NCBI RefSeq assembly: GCF_026151205.1
Contig: NC_087076.1
Coordinates: 14,059,675-14,123,674 of the forward strand
Source: Bolinopsis microptera
Lineage: Eukaryota > Ctenophora > Tentaculata > Lobata > Bolinopsidae
DNA length: 64,000 nucleotides
Direction of reading: 5' to 3'
The notes under the pieces were generated by a model that did not search any database, was not told the origin of the DNA, and saw only the letters and a program-made list of their open reading frames with translations. This document shows positions 21,155 to 32,716 of the stretch, one piece after another. Position numbers and translations under genes: made by a program. Numbering within the stretch: the stretch's first letter is position 1; every line of letters begins with the position of its first letter.

Positions 21155-21770
21155 CAGACCATTGATGCTACATCTCAAGGAGATGGCTGAGCTAGAGGAA
21201 GAGTGCTTTTTGGTGCGAGTTGATGAGAAGGTGATCTCTGTTAAGGTACGCATCAAGATAAGTACACTTGACAGGAAAGCAGCTGATGCAGTGAGTGGAT
21301 TGGGTGGTGCGTACTGTGACCTTTGCTTTCAGTCGTCAGAGGGTGCTCATTTGTGTGAGAATGTTGATGAGCTGAAAGTCGAGAGAAATCTGTAGAGCAC
21401 AAAGGAATTAGCTGCTACTCTTTCCGACAGTTCTGGAAATATTCCTACCAAGAAGGGGGATTATAATTTTAGATTTGGTGTATTAAGCCCCCTAACTATC
21501 GAGAAAGATATTGAGTCGATTCAGTGTCTACATCTCCTCCTCAGGACGACAGACTGGGTTTTGAAACTGACATACCATGAGATTGCTTGTGTTACAATGT
21601 GGTCTGAGAGTACCAATTTGAGGCATCTTCAATTTATCAAGGCCGCAAAGAAAAGTGTTCAGGAGCATCTGCTCAATAAAACAGGACTGAAAGTTGCCTT
21701 CCCCGACAGCACCGGCAATGATGGTACAACAACAACTGGGAACGTAGCTAGAAGGCTCCTATTTGACAGG
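21155..21770 (+). pseudogene. RAG1/Transib-like transposase, central part (second copy)
   Basis: After an ATTTCAG acceptor the frame reads LEEECFLVRVDEKVISVKVR, then STLDRKAADAVSGLGGAYCD and LCFQSSEGAHLCENVDELK, GDYNFRFGVL, IESIQCLHLLLRTTDWVLK and, near the end, GLKVAFPDSTGNDGTTTTG plus NVARRLLFD. The C-x-x-C region, the S-I-x-x-L-H helix and the N-x-x-x-A-R-R block occur in the same order in RAG1 (…SIDALHCDIGN…NGNFARKL). In RAG1 the second catalytic Asp follows L-H-C; here the matching position is leucine, so this copy looks catalytically dead even apart from its stops. Confidence 0.5.
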
Positions 21771-22224
21771 GAAACAAGCTATAGCCCCTGCTGCTGCTGC
21801 TGCAGCCCCTGTTATAGCCGCCGCCCCTGCTGCTGCTGCAGCCGCTTCCATGATGCTCCCAACGCTTCCTCCTTGGATGCAAATTTCCCACGCACAAAAT
21901 CCAGTATTTGCTTTTATTCTGTGGTGTAGTTCGCTCAGTGGAAATGCGCCTCCTGGCTTTTTCTCTGCCACTGGCAATGCAGAAATTGATTTCATCAATG
22001 CTCCGCAGTTTGTAGCAACAGGGAGAAGCACTTTCTCGGACTGTGTTTCTTTTTTGGCAGATGCCATGCAGGATAGAACGGCACAGATCTATCAAGCAGA
22101 ACTGAGGTCGGCCCTCAAGATTCAAGAAGATCTTGATGTCGGCCAGTCTCTTCTTTACTGCCCAAAGGTCTAAGCTCAAGACTTGCTACAAGGCTAAGCG
22201 TGCTTTGACCATGGGCAGGAGAGG
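21771..22224. other. Alanine/CTG-rich stretch and coding-like sequence of unclear frame
   Basis: GCTGCTGCTGCA runs at 21,787-21,846 make long open frames on both strands (polyalanine either way). A plus-strand frame to 22,170 reads PGFFSATGNAEIDFINAPQF and SALKIQEDLDV; the minus strand is also open. I cannot decide which, if any, is used. The stretch links the RAG1-like piece to the next element. Confidence 0.3.
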
Positions 22225-23570
22225 GGATTTTGGTTCGAGTAGTTATTCGAGAGGTGCCTATCCACTGGCACAAGCTGCCTACGAAGAACGGCAAAGATTG
22301 TCAAATTTGCAGAGGTGAAATACCTGTGCGATCAAATCTCTGGTAAAAGAGCTGGAGCGGCAAATAGAAACCTGCTAACAGCAGCGTATATTATCAGACA
22401 GAACTAGATGTTTGATCGAACTGTTGGGTGACGACCTCATTCTGAACATTGATTTCATGGTTTGTTTCTTCCGAAACTGTGAGGATGTTGGAGTAAATCG
22501 ACGGATGATGTTTAGAATCAAGGCCAGGCTGAGAAAAAAGTTGAAGATTCTTCTATAAGAGAGCCATTATCTAAAGCAAGTTCAAAAACTGGATTTAGTC
22601 AAGGTACTAAAGAGAAGGTACCGCCTCAGTGACTTTGATGATGACGAGGTGACAGCAGTTCTAAAGTCTTACAGAATGCAAAATATACCATACATGAAAG
22701 CAGAAAGAAGAGTATATTATAAACAGACTCTGTTGTGAGTCTTGCTGCATATTTCATGAGCTTTATTCCTCAGGAAAAGTGTCCACAAACTTTTTCCATC
22801 TACATAAGACATTTTATGTGAAAGAACCGACACAAACAGAACAGCAGGAGTGTCTCTGCTCGACCTTCTTCAATTGCCACCAGGTCTACAAAGCGTACTG
22901 CATGAAGGATCAGGTAAACGCTTAGAGAAGATGACGGTTAAATATCTACTACATAAAAATCGTATTATATATTTTACCATGACGAACATTTCCCTCCAAT
23001 TGAAAAGTCTGCCCAATGCATCATCCGCAAGACTGGAGTGAGAATATTCAGGAGAAGTCTGAGGTTCAAAGTGCCCATTTCAGCGGGAAGCAGATAGTGC
23101 TGCATTGTACCATTGTACAAACATCAGGTAAAACTGATTATGTTTACCACTTCTCGGATCAGAAGAAGAAAGACTTATTGATGTTATGAGTACGGGGGCC
23201 TTTGGGGTTAAGACTATTCTTAGAAAAGAGATATTGATTAATGATGTTAATTTAGATTCGGCTGCGAAAATGGTTAAATATTTCACAGACATTAACACAT
23301 CGGTTAACCGTCATTATTGTATCATAGATGACGAGGAAGTTGCTAGAATAAGGGAGAATGAGCTTCTAAAAATCCCGATTAAAGGAAATACAAGATGTCC
23401 AGTGATCGAATTTCGACAGTCAGGTTATGCAGGATATGTGGCGAGAGTACCCTGGAGGAATCCTCCGCTCCCACGATGGCTGCTGTCCGGATTGGCAGTG
23501 CAACAGGAAGAATGCTGCTAACAAAGCAGAAAAAATGCAATTGTTAGAGAGACGCCAGAAGGGGACGAAA
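22225..23570 (+). mobile_element. Plus-strand copy of the unclassified transposon seen at 6,435-7,850
   Basis: Pieces in order are YSRGAYPLAQAAYEERQRLS (22,241), LCDQISGKRAGAANRNLL, PYMKAERRVYYKQTLL (22,690), CLCSTFFNCHQVYKAYCMKD, EVQSAHFSGKQIVLHCTIVQ (23,060), then VKTILRKEILINDVNLDSAA (23,210), KMVKYFTDINTS and ELLKIPIKGNTRCPVIEF. The E-V-Q-S-A-H-F-S block normally lies upstream of a DGxxxQ[YF]KN / ATSHGKG core in this protein family, and the I-N-D-V-N-L-D-S block downstream of it. The core is deleted here at about 23,150. A dead copy, collinear with 6,435-7,850 on the other strand. Confidence 0.6.
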
Positions 23571-25379
23571 GCAGAAGCCTTGAGAAAATTCTACAAATCT
23601 CAACACAGAGCGGCTGACCCGCACATGATACAAAGCTGGAGTGAGCAAGCCTCCAAACACCATCGAACACCGTCATGTCCAAGGCCCAGACAAAAAACTG
23701 GAAAAGAAATCACCATGTGTATCCCACTCCACCGTCACCTCCTCGCCCATATCCAAAAACCCGCATTCTCGCATTCTAAGAATGTAGGAAATTTTTAAAA
23801 GTAGGAAATTTTTGACAAAAAGTAGGAAATTCGAGAGCCAACTCTGAGAATTTTCGATAATATTTCAGTAGGAATTTAAGTGAAAGAGCAGACTAAAAGT
23901 TGCTGGACCGTTATTTAAATGTCCTCAGTCAGGGATCCACTGATCCAGTCTATCAAATTTCGTTTCACAGACCAAAGTTTGTTGCTATTAGCTACAAAAT
24001 CTGTGCATCAAGTAACCACTAACCAGATGCTAATTATTGGGGCATTTTCGCGTACACGACATAAATAGTTGTCATTATTACTTTATTAACATTTTACTAT
24101 CTACTTATCTAGTCTATGAAACCGGATATGTCTACAGTGTCACCCGATATCTGTATTGGCAAGCAGTAGCATATACACATCACGTCTTCAATGTGTGTAT
24201 CACACTGCACACACCCAGCCCAAATTCGTGTGGCGTGAGAAAATATCAGAAAAACAGGGCGTTTTAACTAATCTGTACGATGATGCTAGAATGGGCGTGA
24301 GAATTGGACTTTTTCTAGTTTTTTAATTAGTCGCTCTGCCCGCTTGCTTTTGTTGCTTACATTGGGTTGTTGAACTTCCTATTAATCATGAATCGTCCAA
24401 AGTTCAAGTCTAAATCCGAGGTCCAATGCGGTATATGCATTACACTTACGTTATAAGAATACAGATAGGGATGACAGAAGAGTGCAAAAAGAGCTCCAGA
24501 TTAGGCTGATGGCCCCATCACCATGTTCTGCTGAGGGTGAAAAGCTTGTTCAACAGGTTGCTACGAGAATGGCAAGAAACCACTCTTTTCTAAAAACCAC
24601 CCATGGGGGGATGGGGGCGGCTATAGAAAACTTCTGCAAATCCCAATATAGACTACCATTCCAGTTTTGATAATAGCATTATCAATCATGTAATGTTGTG
24701 AACGGTCATCAATGCAATTGTAATAACTTTATGTCAGGAGTTCAAAGAACATTATATAGTATTATGAGTTGATGTAATACGTCTAAACATGCATAATGCA
24801 TAAGCATTCTTTGTTGCGTTTCCTATCTTATTTAAATAGTAAATACTAATAGTCATTATTATATTTTTGGAAAATTTAAATTCCTTGTTTCTTGAATATT
24901 TGGTCTCATACTTGCTTCCTTCTCCAAATTCCCTTAACCCTGTATTAGTTTATAGCTTGAAAGCAGAAAGTGATGGTAGTAGATGAGAAAACATTTTTGC
25001 CAAAATTATAAACTCTTGATACTTCATGCTGTCTCCTATTTCGTGCTTTAGTTAAGCCAAGTGTTTAGGGATTCTAGAATCCATACAATTTTATCCCAAT
25101 AAAAATTGAAATCAGAAAATAGTATGCTAAAATCGTTCTCCATTGTCAGATTCGTTCCAGGAGGCCAAATCTAGTTTAAATTTCCAAAATTTTCGGGGGC
25201 TTCGCCCCCAAAGGTAACCTAGGATTATCTATTAAAAAACATTCCGGGCCCTAATCTGGAATCTGGAATCCGCCATGAAAAATCTTTGAACCGCGCGAAT
25301 ACAAAGACTTTTTATGCGAGCGAAGCGAGCGGGCCACAGAAAACGAAAAAAATTGAGAATGTAGGAAATCAAAAATTTT
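23571..25379. other. No supported gene
   Basis: Three copies of GTAGGAAATT lie at about 23,785-23,832, and GTAGGAAAT recurs at 25,360. A GGGGGCTTCGCCCCC hairpin is at about 25,195-25,209 and a GCGAGCGAAGCGAGC palindromic word near 25,316. These look like edges of small repeats. A 62-codon frame at 24,482-24,670 has no recognisable motif. Confidence 0.4.
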
Positions 25380-25399
25380 TTGGATATGGGCCTCCTCGT

Positions 25400-26837
25400 G
25401 AGGAAGCCCCCAACTCCCCCTCCTCCTCCTACCCATCAGCAGATCCCTCCTAGGCAGCAGTTGTTCCTCCTCTGCTCCAGCCTGCTCCTCCTCCTCCTAC
25501 CCATCAGAAGCTCCCTCCTCCGCAGCAGCAGTCTCCTCCTCTGCTCCAGCCTGCTCCTCCTCCTCCTACCCATCAGAAGCTTGCGCTCCCTCCTCCGCAG
25601 CTTCAGCCTGCTCCTCCTCCTACCCATCAGAAGCTCCCTCCTCCGCAGCAGCAGTCTCCTCCTCTGCTCCAGCCTGCTCCTCCTCCTCCTACCCATCAGA
25701 AGCTCGCTCCTACTCAGCAGCAGTCTCCTCCTCTGCTCCAGCCTCCAGCTCCTCTGCTCCAGTCTCCTACTCTGCTCCAGCCTCCTCTTCAGCTCCAGTC
25801 TTCTACTCCTACAGAGCTCCCTCCTATCCATCAGCAGCAGCTCCATCCTCGACCTCCTCCTCCTCCTGTTATGTACTCTACGCCTCAGCAGCAGTTCTTC
25901 CCTCCTCCTCAGCTCCTGTACGCTCCACAGCCCCTGATTCCACTAGCTGCGCCTCTTCCCAACTTCCCCCTCGGACCAAACCCTGTTCACGATTTTAGTT
26001 TCACAAGGAATTTTATTCTTATGGTTCTTGGGCTCAGAGGACAGAAAAGACTAGACCATGCAAAGCTTTTCGTGAGAATTACTCCACTATCATTTATGGA
26101 ACGGGGGGTTAGATTACTTACCGAGTACAGACTGTGGAAAGGGCACGAGTGTCGTGAGTTTTATGTATGTCATGATTCCCTTACTCGACTCTCTTGTGAA
26201 TGAGCAACTAATGAGATCTAATCAGGCTAAGCACCTGGAGCAATACATTATTGCAGTTAGCCTTCTCAATGGGGAGCATATACTACCTAACGACATAGAA
26301 GTTGCCAAGTTACTCCATGAGTTTGTGAGTCAACTAGACAATTTCTATGCGGTAGGTGCATGGACACATAATGTGCACCTCACCGTCCACCTGTCTGAGA
26401 TGGTAACATACCTTGGACCATTATGGAGTGTATCTGTGTTCACATTTGAAGGGTTTAACAGGACGATTCTTAACTCGTTTAATGGATCTCGTTACGTCCT
26501 AGAGCAGATCGGGGCAAGGCTGGGCTTGCTGAGGTCGATTTACATCCTGCATGACAAGATCAAAGCATTCAAACCATTATCTATCACACTTGCCAATGGG
26601 ATTTGCAAGCCAAAGGCAGTGCAAAACGTTCTTCATAGTGTCAGGGGCATCAACCAAGTTACATCGATGATCGGCTTCATATTGCTTCTTGGTATAATGA
26701 TGCTTCTGAACTTGCAATTTTGCTCTCACATCTTTGTAGGGATGGAGAAATTTGGCACGGGGAAATTTTACAGGGATGGCGGATTTAAACATCAAAACTG
26801 CTATGTATTTAATTACATGAGAAAACACTATGGATAA
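25400..26837 (+). pseudogene. CACTA-like transposon protein with proline/glutamine repeats and a DUF4218-like end
   Basis: From 25,440 to about 25,860 one frame gives imperfect repeats built from LLQPAPPPPTHQKLPPPQQQ. It continues in frame through YSTPQQQFFPPPQLLYAPQP into DHAKLFVRITPLSFMERG and LWKGHECREF. A one-base shift near 26,160 leads to a second frame: EQYIIAVSLLNGEHILPNDI, WTHNVHLTVHLSEMVTYLGP, LWSVSVFTFEGFNRTILN and SRYVLEQIG. The block N-V-H-x-x-x-H-L, G-P-L-W, F-x-F-E-x-x-N matches the DUF4218-type region common in animal CACTA/EnSpm-like elements. The leucine/serine-rich frame over the same repeats is a by-product of the CTCCTC composition. Confidence 0.5.
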
Positions 26838-27658
26838 GTGAAGTCAATTTTAATAGACAAAGAGCGAGGCAACGTTTTTTAAATATATTACATCATTGAA
26901 GTTAATTTGGATGATGAATCTGCTATGATCACCGATCCATCAATAAAGCATGGAATTGTTAGGGCAGAAACATTAGAGCTTCTTGAATGTGATTTAGTAA
27001 ATTATTTCAAGGTATCAGTTGTCCCGTTGTGGTAACAATTTTATTTGTTGAGTTATTCTTTCTGGCTGTCGCCCTCGGAGCATACAAAACTTTAGGTTTT
27101 CGCAATATTTTTCAGATGAGATTTAAATTCTGTCGTTAAGTGCTGATCTACACAGTGTGGCATTTTCCTATTAAGAGTGCAGTGCCCTTGTGAGGGATTA
27201 TTACTATTTTCATTACGTATTTGTTAAGATTAAAATTGGTGTAGAATCTGGATTGGAATATTGTTTATGAGTTGCGTGGTTGCAATGTATTCTTGTGTAA
27301 ATTTGTATCGATCCCGTTTGATGCGACAAGGAAAGATGCTCTTATCAGGAAAGGAATTACTCAACGTTTCAATGTTACAACATCGTATTCATGATCTCAA
27401 ATTATTTGTTATATATACTAGTGTTGAAAGTATTAAAACTCATTAAAATTGGTCATAGAACCACCCGGGCACCGTCTCGGTTTACAATCAATATAGGCAG
27501 TGAGTCATATTTAGACTACCAATTCTCAAACTGAGTGCACTAGCTGAGCCTCTTATGAAAGTATTGATAGTGATACTCGAAATCATAGAATTTCACAATT
27601 ATAAGGCATGCAGTTGTAGCATTGCAGTTTTAACACTTTACTATCCAAGGATTGGCTA
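26838..27658. other. No supported gene
   Basis: AT-rich spacer. Only short open frames without motifs. Confidence 0.4.
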
Positions 27659-28455
27659 ATGATAATGGTGAGGCCTCGGAACCACCGCATACTGTCTCCA
27701 AATCACTGTGAAGCAGTGGTTTGTGGATGCGAATATGCCCAACAGGCCGGGTTATCCCGTCACAGAACCAGTTCTGGCCATGGAAGGAAAACAAAGGCAG
27801 TGGTGCCAACCTGTCCCGCTTGTGGGAAACAGTTTCTCAGGGCTGACGTGCGGAAACGGCATTCGGTTGGCTGTGCCGTCAAGACAGAAAAAAACAGTAT
27901 TAAAGACTGTAGCTGTCCCATCTGTGCGAAGAACTTCCCAACTGATTGGCGGTTGAAACGCCACATGGGGAACCACTTGAAGGTTAGGGTAAGTTCAACA
28001 GATCCAGGTGCATACAGCTTTATACATCTAGATCTAATACTATATATACTGTACAATATACTAGCTGCCAGCTGCAAATTTATGAATTTCATTCATATTT
28101 ATATATTTAATATATAATCCGACTCAGTAAATTGTTGCTTCAAAATCACCGACTTAGGCTTTAACTGTCTATCACACTCAGGCTGGAGATGTTGTCCAGA
28201 GGGTGCCAGTACCTGCTACGGTGGAGGTTGTTGCAGAGGGGGTATCTGAATTGCCGATGGAGCTGAAGTTTCCCTATCTTGGGCTCGTAGCTTTCCCAAG
28301 GACGGTAAGCTTTATCTCGACCACAATTAGTCTGACGGTTTTCTGCTAGAGATCATAAAGATCTCTGCGATAACTAGCTCTACCAGTGAACACCAGACCC
28401 TATTGAACTCAAGTCATGTAAGAGTCCTTAAATGAATTCATTCTGTTATACCCAC

Positions 28456-28458
28456 CCC

Positions 28459-28493
<35 letters not shown>
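28456..28493. repeat. Poly-C tract
   Basis: CCCCACCCCA followed by an almost pure C run of roughly 38 bases inside an intron-like part of the zinc-finger transposase gene. Confidence 0.8.
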
Positions 28494-28495
<2 letters not shown>

Positions 28496-28980
28496 GTAGA
28501 AGATTGCATATATCTTATTAAATTTAATGTGTACAGTGATGTGATGTTTCTAAATAATTTATATCGTGTATTTCATTATGAAATAAGAAATGAAGACAGT
28601 ATTGAACAAGTTTATCGCATATCTAAACGCTCCTTTATATCTCTCCTTCATTAAACATATCAGAAACCGACATCAAATGCCTGCCCTGTAATCGTACATT
28701 TCCAAAGAACACTAAAAACTTTGTCACCAATTGTATTCTTCATTTTAAGAGCAAATTGCATAAAGATAATTGCTGTTGGACCTTGTCCCGCGAACAAGGT
28801 GTGTTTGTGACGACGATCCACAAGTCTGGTGTTCAGTTGTTCCTTAACGACCACTTTAAAGTATCATTAAACAGTCCTTTAAATAATAATACAACATATA
28901 ACCCATCTTCCCATGACACATCTTGTCCTTGCGTATTATTTATAATAATAATAATATAATTAGACGGTACTTTCATTAAC

Positions 28981-29250
28981 ATATAAAGTTTATTGTTCAA
29001 GTAATGCTTATCTTTTCGAACTGGAATGTCTGATTCAGAGTCGCTAGCAATCCCTGAATCGAGTTATTCATTTAACAACTGTTGTTTCTTGCAGATGGTA
29101 GTTCCAACCAAACTGCTGCAGCTAAAGTCTTGAAGGTGGAGCATGCAGAATAGTCACCCTGCCAGTGTGGGGAGTGCTTCTTCGGAAATGAAGATGATTG
29201 TGCCTACAAGAGTTGGTAGCCGACATACTCCTTCACAACTCTTCACAAAC
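28981..29250 (+). repeat. 268-bp direct repeat, copy 1
   Basis: Matches 30,654-30,921 with scattered differences. It contains a TTGCAG acceptor followed by ATGGTAGTTCCAACCAAACTG in both copies. The two copies bracket the DGxxxQYKN and ATSHAKG exons, so a 1.67-kb segment lies between direct repeats. Confidence 0.75.
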
Positions 29251-30653
29251 GGAATAGTAGTTGACCCAATGTATTAGATCTTAGAAACTTAGGACCGATA
29301 ATGGTGTGTATACCGTAATAGAAAATTAATTTATACATATATTTCAAACAGTGGTCAGAATGAAGTGCTCCTGGAAATGGACTTCAGCGAGGCTTACACC
29401 ATGATAACAGACCAGGCTGCTATGAGCACGTATTGGACAGATAAGTCGATAAATCTGCAAATTTCTGTCGCTGAACGAAGTTTGCAGCCTTGCGACTATC
29501 CCTTCATAATGGACGTTGAGGTAACCAAATACACAAGTCAAATATTCGAACTTTTTTTAAAGAATCTCAATCTCCCTGAAATCTTAAAACTTACTGCATC
29601 ATAACGTACTAGCTAGATTACAATATGAGCTAATATGATAATTTGAACCTAAACATATTTTCGAAAGGATACTGGAGAACTGACAGAGCTAGAGGTATTT
29701 TATCACCTCAACCAGCAAGTCAAAGACAGCTGATGTCATACTAGACTTCACACATGATGTGATGGAGAAGCTGAAGACTCGCATCCCCCGCAATCTTAAT
29801 GTCAAGATAATAACTGATGGACCGTCGGGACAATATAAGAATCGGTAGATTAACATATGAGCTAAAATTATCCATTTAAAAGCTATATAATATACATGAC
29901 ACGAAATCTCGATTTAAGCTATTACAGGGTCTAACTTATTAGTTGTACTACTAGATTTGCCAAACTTCAGTCATTATCAACTTAGGTTCGTTGTTGTTGA
30001 TACAGTGATGTCGGAAGCACTGTATGGTGTCGCTACAGAGCATCACTATCATGCGACGTCACACGCTAAGGGAAGACAAGATGGGTTTGGATCCGTGTTT
30101 AAGGACCTAGCAACGAGTGCAGTGTGCCGTGAGGGGGCACGCCAGAGTTACTGTATGAGTACACTAAGGTATTTCACAGATAGTAAAATAATCACTTTGT
30201 CTCACCTTACTGTGTAGTAATCTAAGAATTATACATAGAATTAGGTACCTTGATACAGTATCAATTAACTGGTCCTTAATACTTACCAGTATTTCATGTT
30301 AGACATTTCTCCTGGAAAAATGTATTATATGTTTAAAGATATAATATAATTGTGTGACTGTACAGTCCTTAATTTGTAATATATGATTCTCCTGGTAGGA
30401 ACTGCTTGAAGGGGACCCTTCTTTTAAGAAGCGGGCACGGGGGGGGGGGTATACTGACGTACAGTCACGTCTACCTAAAGGAGACTGTATTGACAAGAGA
30501 GGCGAGGCAGAATCGTCTATATTCTTAACTTGCTGGGATCAGAAAAATGCACTTTGTTAAAGGAGAAGGTAATGTTTTGATTCAGATATTCACTTAGTTC
30601 AAGAAGTTGGAGTACTAACTACCTCGAGATGACACACATTCATTATAAAACTT

Positions 30654-30921
30654 TAATAAAGTTTATTGTTCAAGTTATGCTCATCTTTTCGAAATAGATT
30701 ATCTGATTCTAAGTCGCTAGCAATCCCTGAATCGAGATATTCATTTAACAACTGTTATTTCTTGCAGATGGTAGTTCCAACCAAACTGCTGCAGCTTAAG
30801 TCTTGAAGGTGGAGCATGCAGAATAGTCACCCTGCCAGTGTGGGGAGTGCTTCTTCGGAAATGAAGATGATTGTGCCTACAAGAGTTGGTAGCCGACATA
30901 CTCCTTCACAACTCTTCACAA
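30654..30921 (+). repeat. 268-bp direct repeat, copy 2
   Basis: Second copy of the segment at 28,981-29,250, in the same orientation. The two sequences diverge after CTCTTCACAAA. Downstream of this copy the frame of the transposase C-terminus continues. Confidence 0.75.
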
Positions 30922-31285
30922 AGATAATAGTAGGAGTGGTACTAATCGGCATGCCAAGCTGGATCAGTTGTTGCGATCGAGAGTGGGGATTCGGGTAACT
31001 CGTTCTACCTGTTTAGGGCGACAGGATCGCTCCGTGCCTTAACTAAACCAGAACAGTTGGGGGATTCCTTGAGGGTATAGGAACATTAGTCATCGGTGGA
31101 GAATGGTTTGGCAGGGTGGGGAAGAAGGAGCGGGTGTTCAGATTACTTGACCACAAGGACACTGTTACGAGTAACAGTGTCCGGTATATACTCCCCTCTG
31201 ACCCATTTGACCTCAATCATCGTGGTCAGATGGTGTTAACGGAGAGCAACTACGAGGAAATCATGGGCTGTCTGCAACTATAAAT

Positions 31286-32716
31286 TCGTGTTCAACTGTA
31301 TTGATGTTTAAATTTAAATTGTATCTTTTAAAATTGAATAATTAGTGTTTTCATTGCTAACCTACTTATTATGATGATTTTGATGAAAATTGTTGAGAAA
31401 TGTAACAGCTGCACACTGTAAACATGGTTAAAAAGGGCATTGTACCGAGTCGGAGTAGGCTGACAAACGAGGCATTTTAGAAAGTGAAAATTAACCACAA
31501 TATGAAGGTGAGGTTATTATACACGTGCTTTGAGACACTTTTTACAGTAATAAACGATTCACTATAAATGTAATATATACTGGTGATAGGTGAAAATAAG
31601 AAAAATCATCATAATAAGTGACACCTTAGCCTAAGCTGAATGTTTTATACCTGGCTTTTTTGCATGAGATTTTTACCTTAGCGGTAGGGCTGTCTCTGAA
31701 TTTTTGCCACATCAGTTTAAGTTATTAAACATGCCCTCTCAATCTGACTACTGGTAAGTGGTAGGGTATTACTCCCTAATTCTAATACTATGAACATTTA
31801 AAGGCTTTTAATTTCTAGAACCATTCACATTGATGCAGATTTATTTTGTTTGGAACGGAGAAAATGTACAGTGAACTGTACTGTTATGACTTCTCATACT
31901 ATACCTACAATTTTATTTTAATAATTTTAGGCCGTCCAGCCGGTGTGGTACCAATCCCAACCGACCAGCAATGTCTACCCGGTGAAACAAGTCCTAACTA
32001 TCAGTATCCTACAGGATAACCCTTCTAAAGGTACAGTTTGTAACAATGATCGCCATGAAAGTTTTATGTTGATGAAACGATTTTAGTTTTAAAGAATACT
32101 TCTGGGATTGCAATAAATTCGTCAGTTTGCGTGACGACTAAAAATATTGCAATTTGGAGCAGAACTTGATCAATGTCAGCTAGATACCTAAATTTCGTTT
32201 GACCAAAATTAAAATGGCCATGTTATTGCGATTTATCTGATTACCGGTAATTCTCACGTAACCTTGTGTTTTTTCTTCTTCGGCTAAATAGAAGTATAGA
32301 AGTATGATAGACACAGAGCTGAGTGCCAGTACTTGGTTTGAACAATTTCGTTTTTTATTTTCATTTATCCTTTTTCAGGTACGTTTTCTCGCATAGCTTT
32401 CGATTGCAATTCAGCAACGGAAAGACCAGGATTTGCGGTTCACCAGGACAATATCCCACTCGGTTTAAAGCCGCCAACACGAACATTGAGAGCTACATTA
32501 GTAGCACGCTCGCAATTTGACCCCCCCCCCCTCCCCCCCTCCCTGTCAGTAACTAGTGGACAACCGATTTATTTTATCTTAGCATCTGAAATTAAATTGA
32601 AACTAAAACTGTATTGGTTTGGATTTAATTTTTATATGATTTTATTCTCGAAAAATTCGTGGTTTGTGCTTAAATTATTGTAGCATCAGAATTATTTAAT
32701 TTAGAATTTTAAACTA
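31286..32716. other. No supported gene
   Basis: AT-rich. Two exon-like pieces with good borders can be read (about 31,931-32,030: VWYQSQPTSNVYPVKQVL; about 32,378-32,518: SHSFRLQFSNGKTRICGSPG) and may be last exons of the upstream element or of a decayed gene. A pure C/T tract is at 32,521-32,543. Confidence 0.3.

Larger units (their letters stand above)
27659..31285 (+). pseudogene. Zinc-finger transposase-like gene in several exons (DGxxxQYKN family)
   Basis: The first exon (ATG at 27,659) has three finger-like blocks: CGCEYAQQAGLSRHRTSSGH, CPACGKQFLRADVRKRHSVG and CPICAKNFPTDWRLKRHMGN (C-x2-C-x12-H-x3-H). Later pieces follow splice-like borders: ELPMELKFPYLGLVAFP (28,245), a further finger CLPCNRTFPKNTKNF...H (28,676), NEVLLEMDFSEAYTMITDQA (29,356), KLKTRIPRNLNVKIITDGP with SGQYKNR (29,770-29,848), and EHHYHATSHAKGRQDGFGSV (30,040-30,100). 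A C-terminal ERVFRLLDHKD...PFDLNHRGQMVL piece ends at 31,282. The D-G-x-S-G-Q-Y-K-N and A-T-S-H-x-K-G-x-x-D-G-F-G pair defines the family. A poly-C run and a 268-bp direct repeat interrupt it, and an intact product is unlikely. Confidence 0.5.

Noticed and set aside
21759-22067. Polyalanine frames on both strands
   Set aside because: GCTGCAGC-type runs read as alanine or leucine/cysteine in any direction; no motif or splice context supports one strand fully.
25380-25937. Leucine/serine-rich plus frame and arginine-rich minus frame over the CTCCTC repeats
   Set aside because: The proline/glutamine frame runs on into recognisable transposon protein sequence; the others are compositional shadows.
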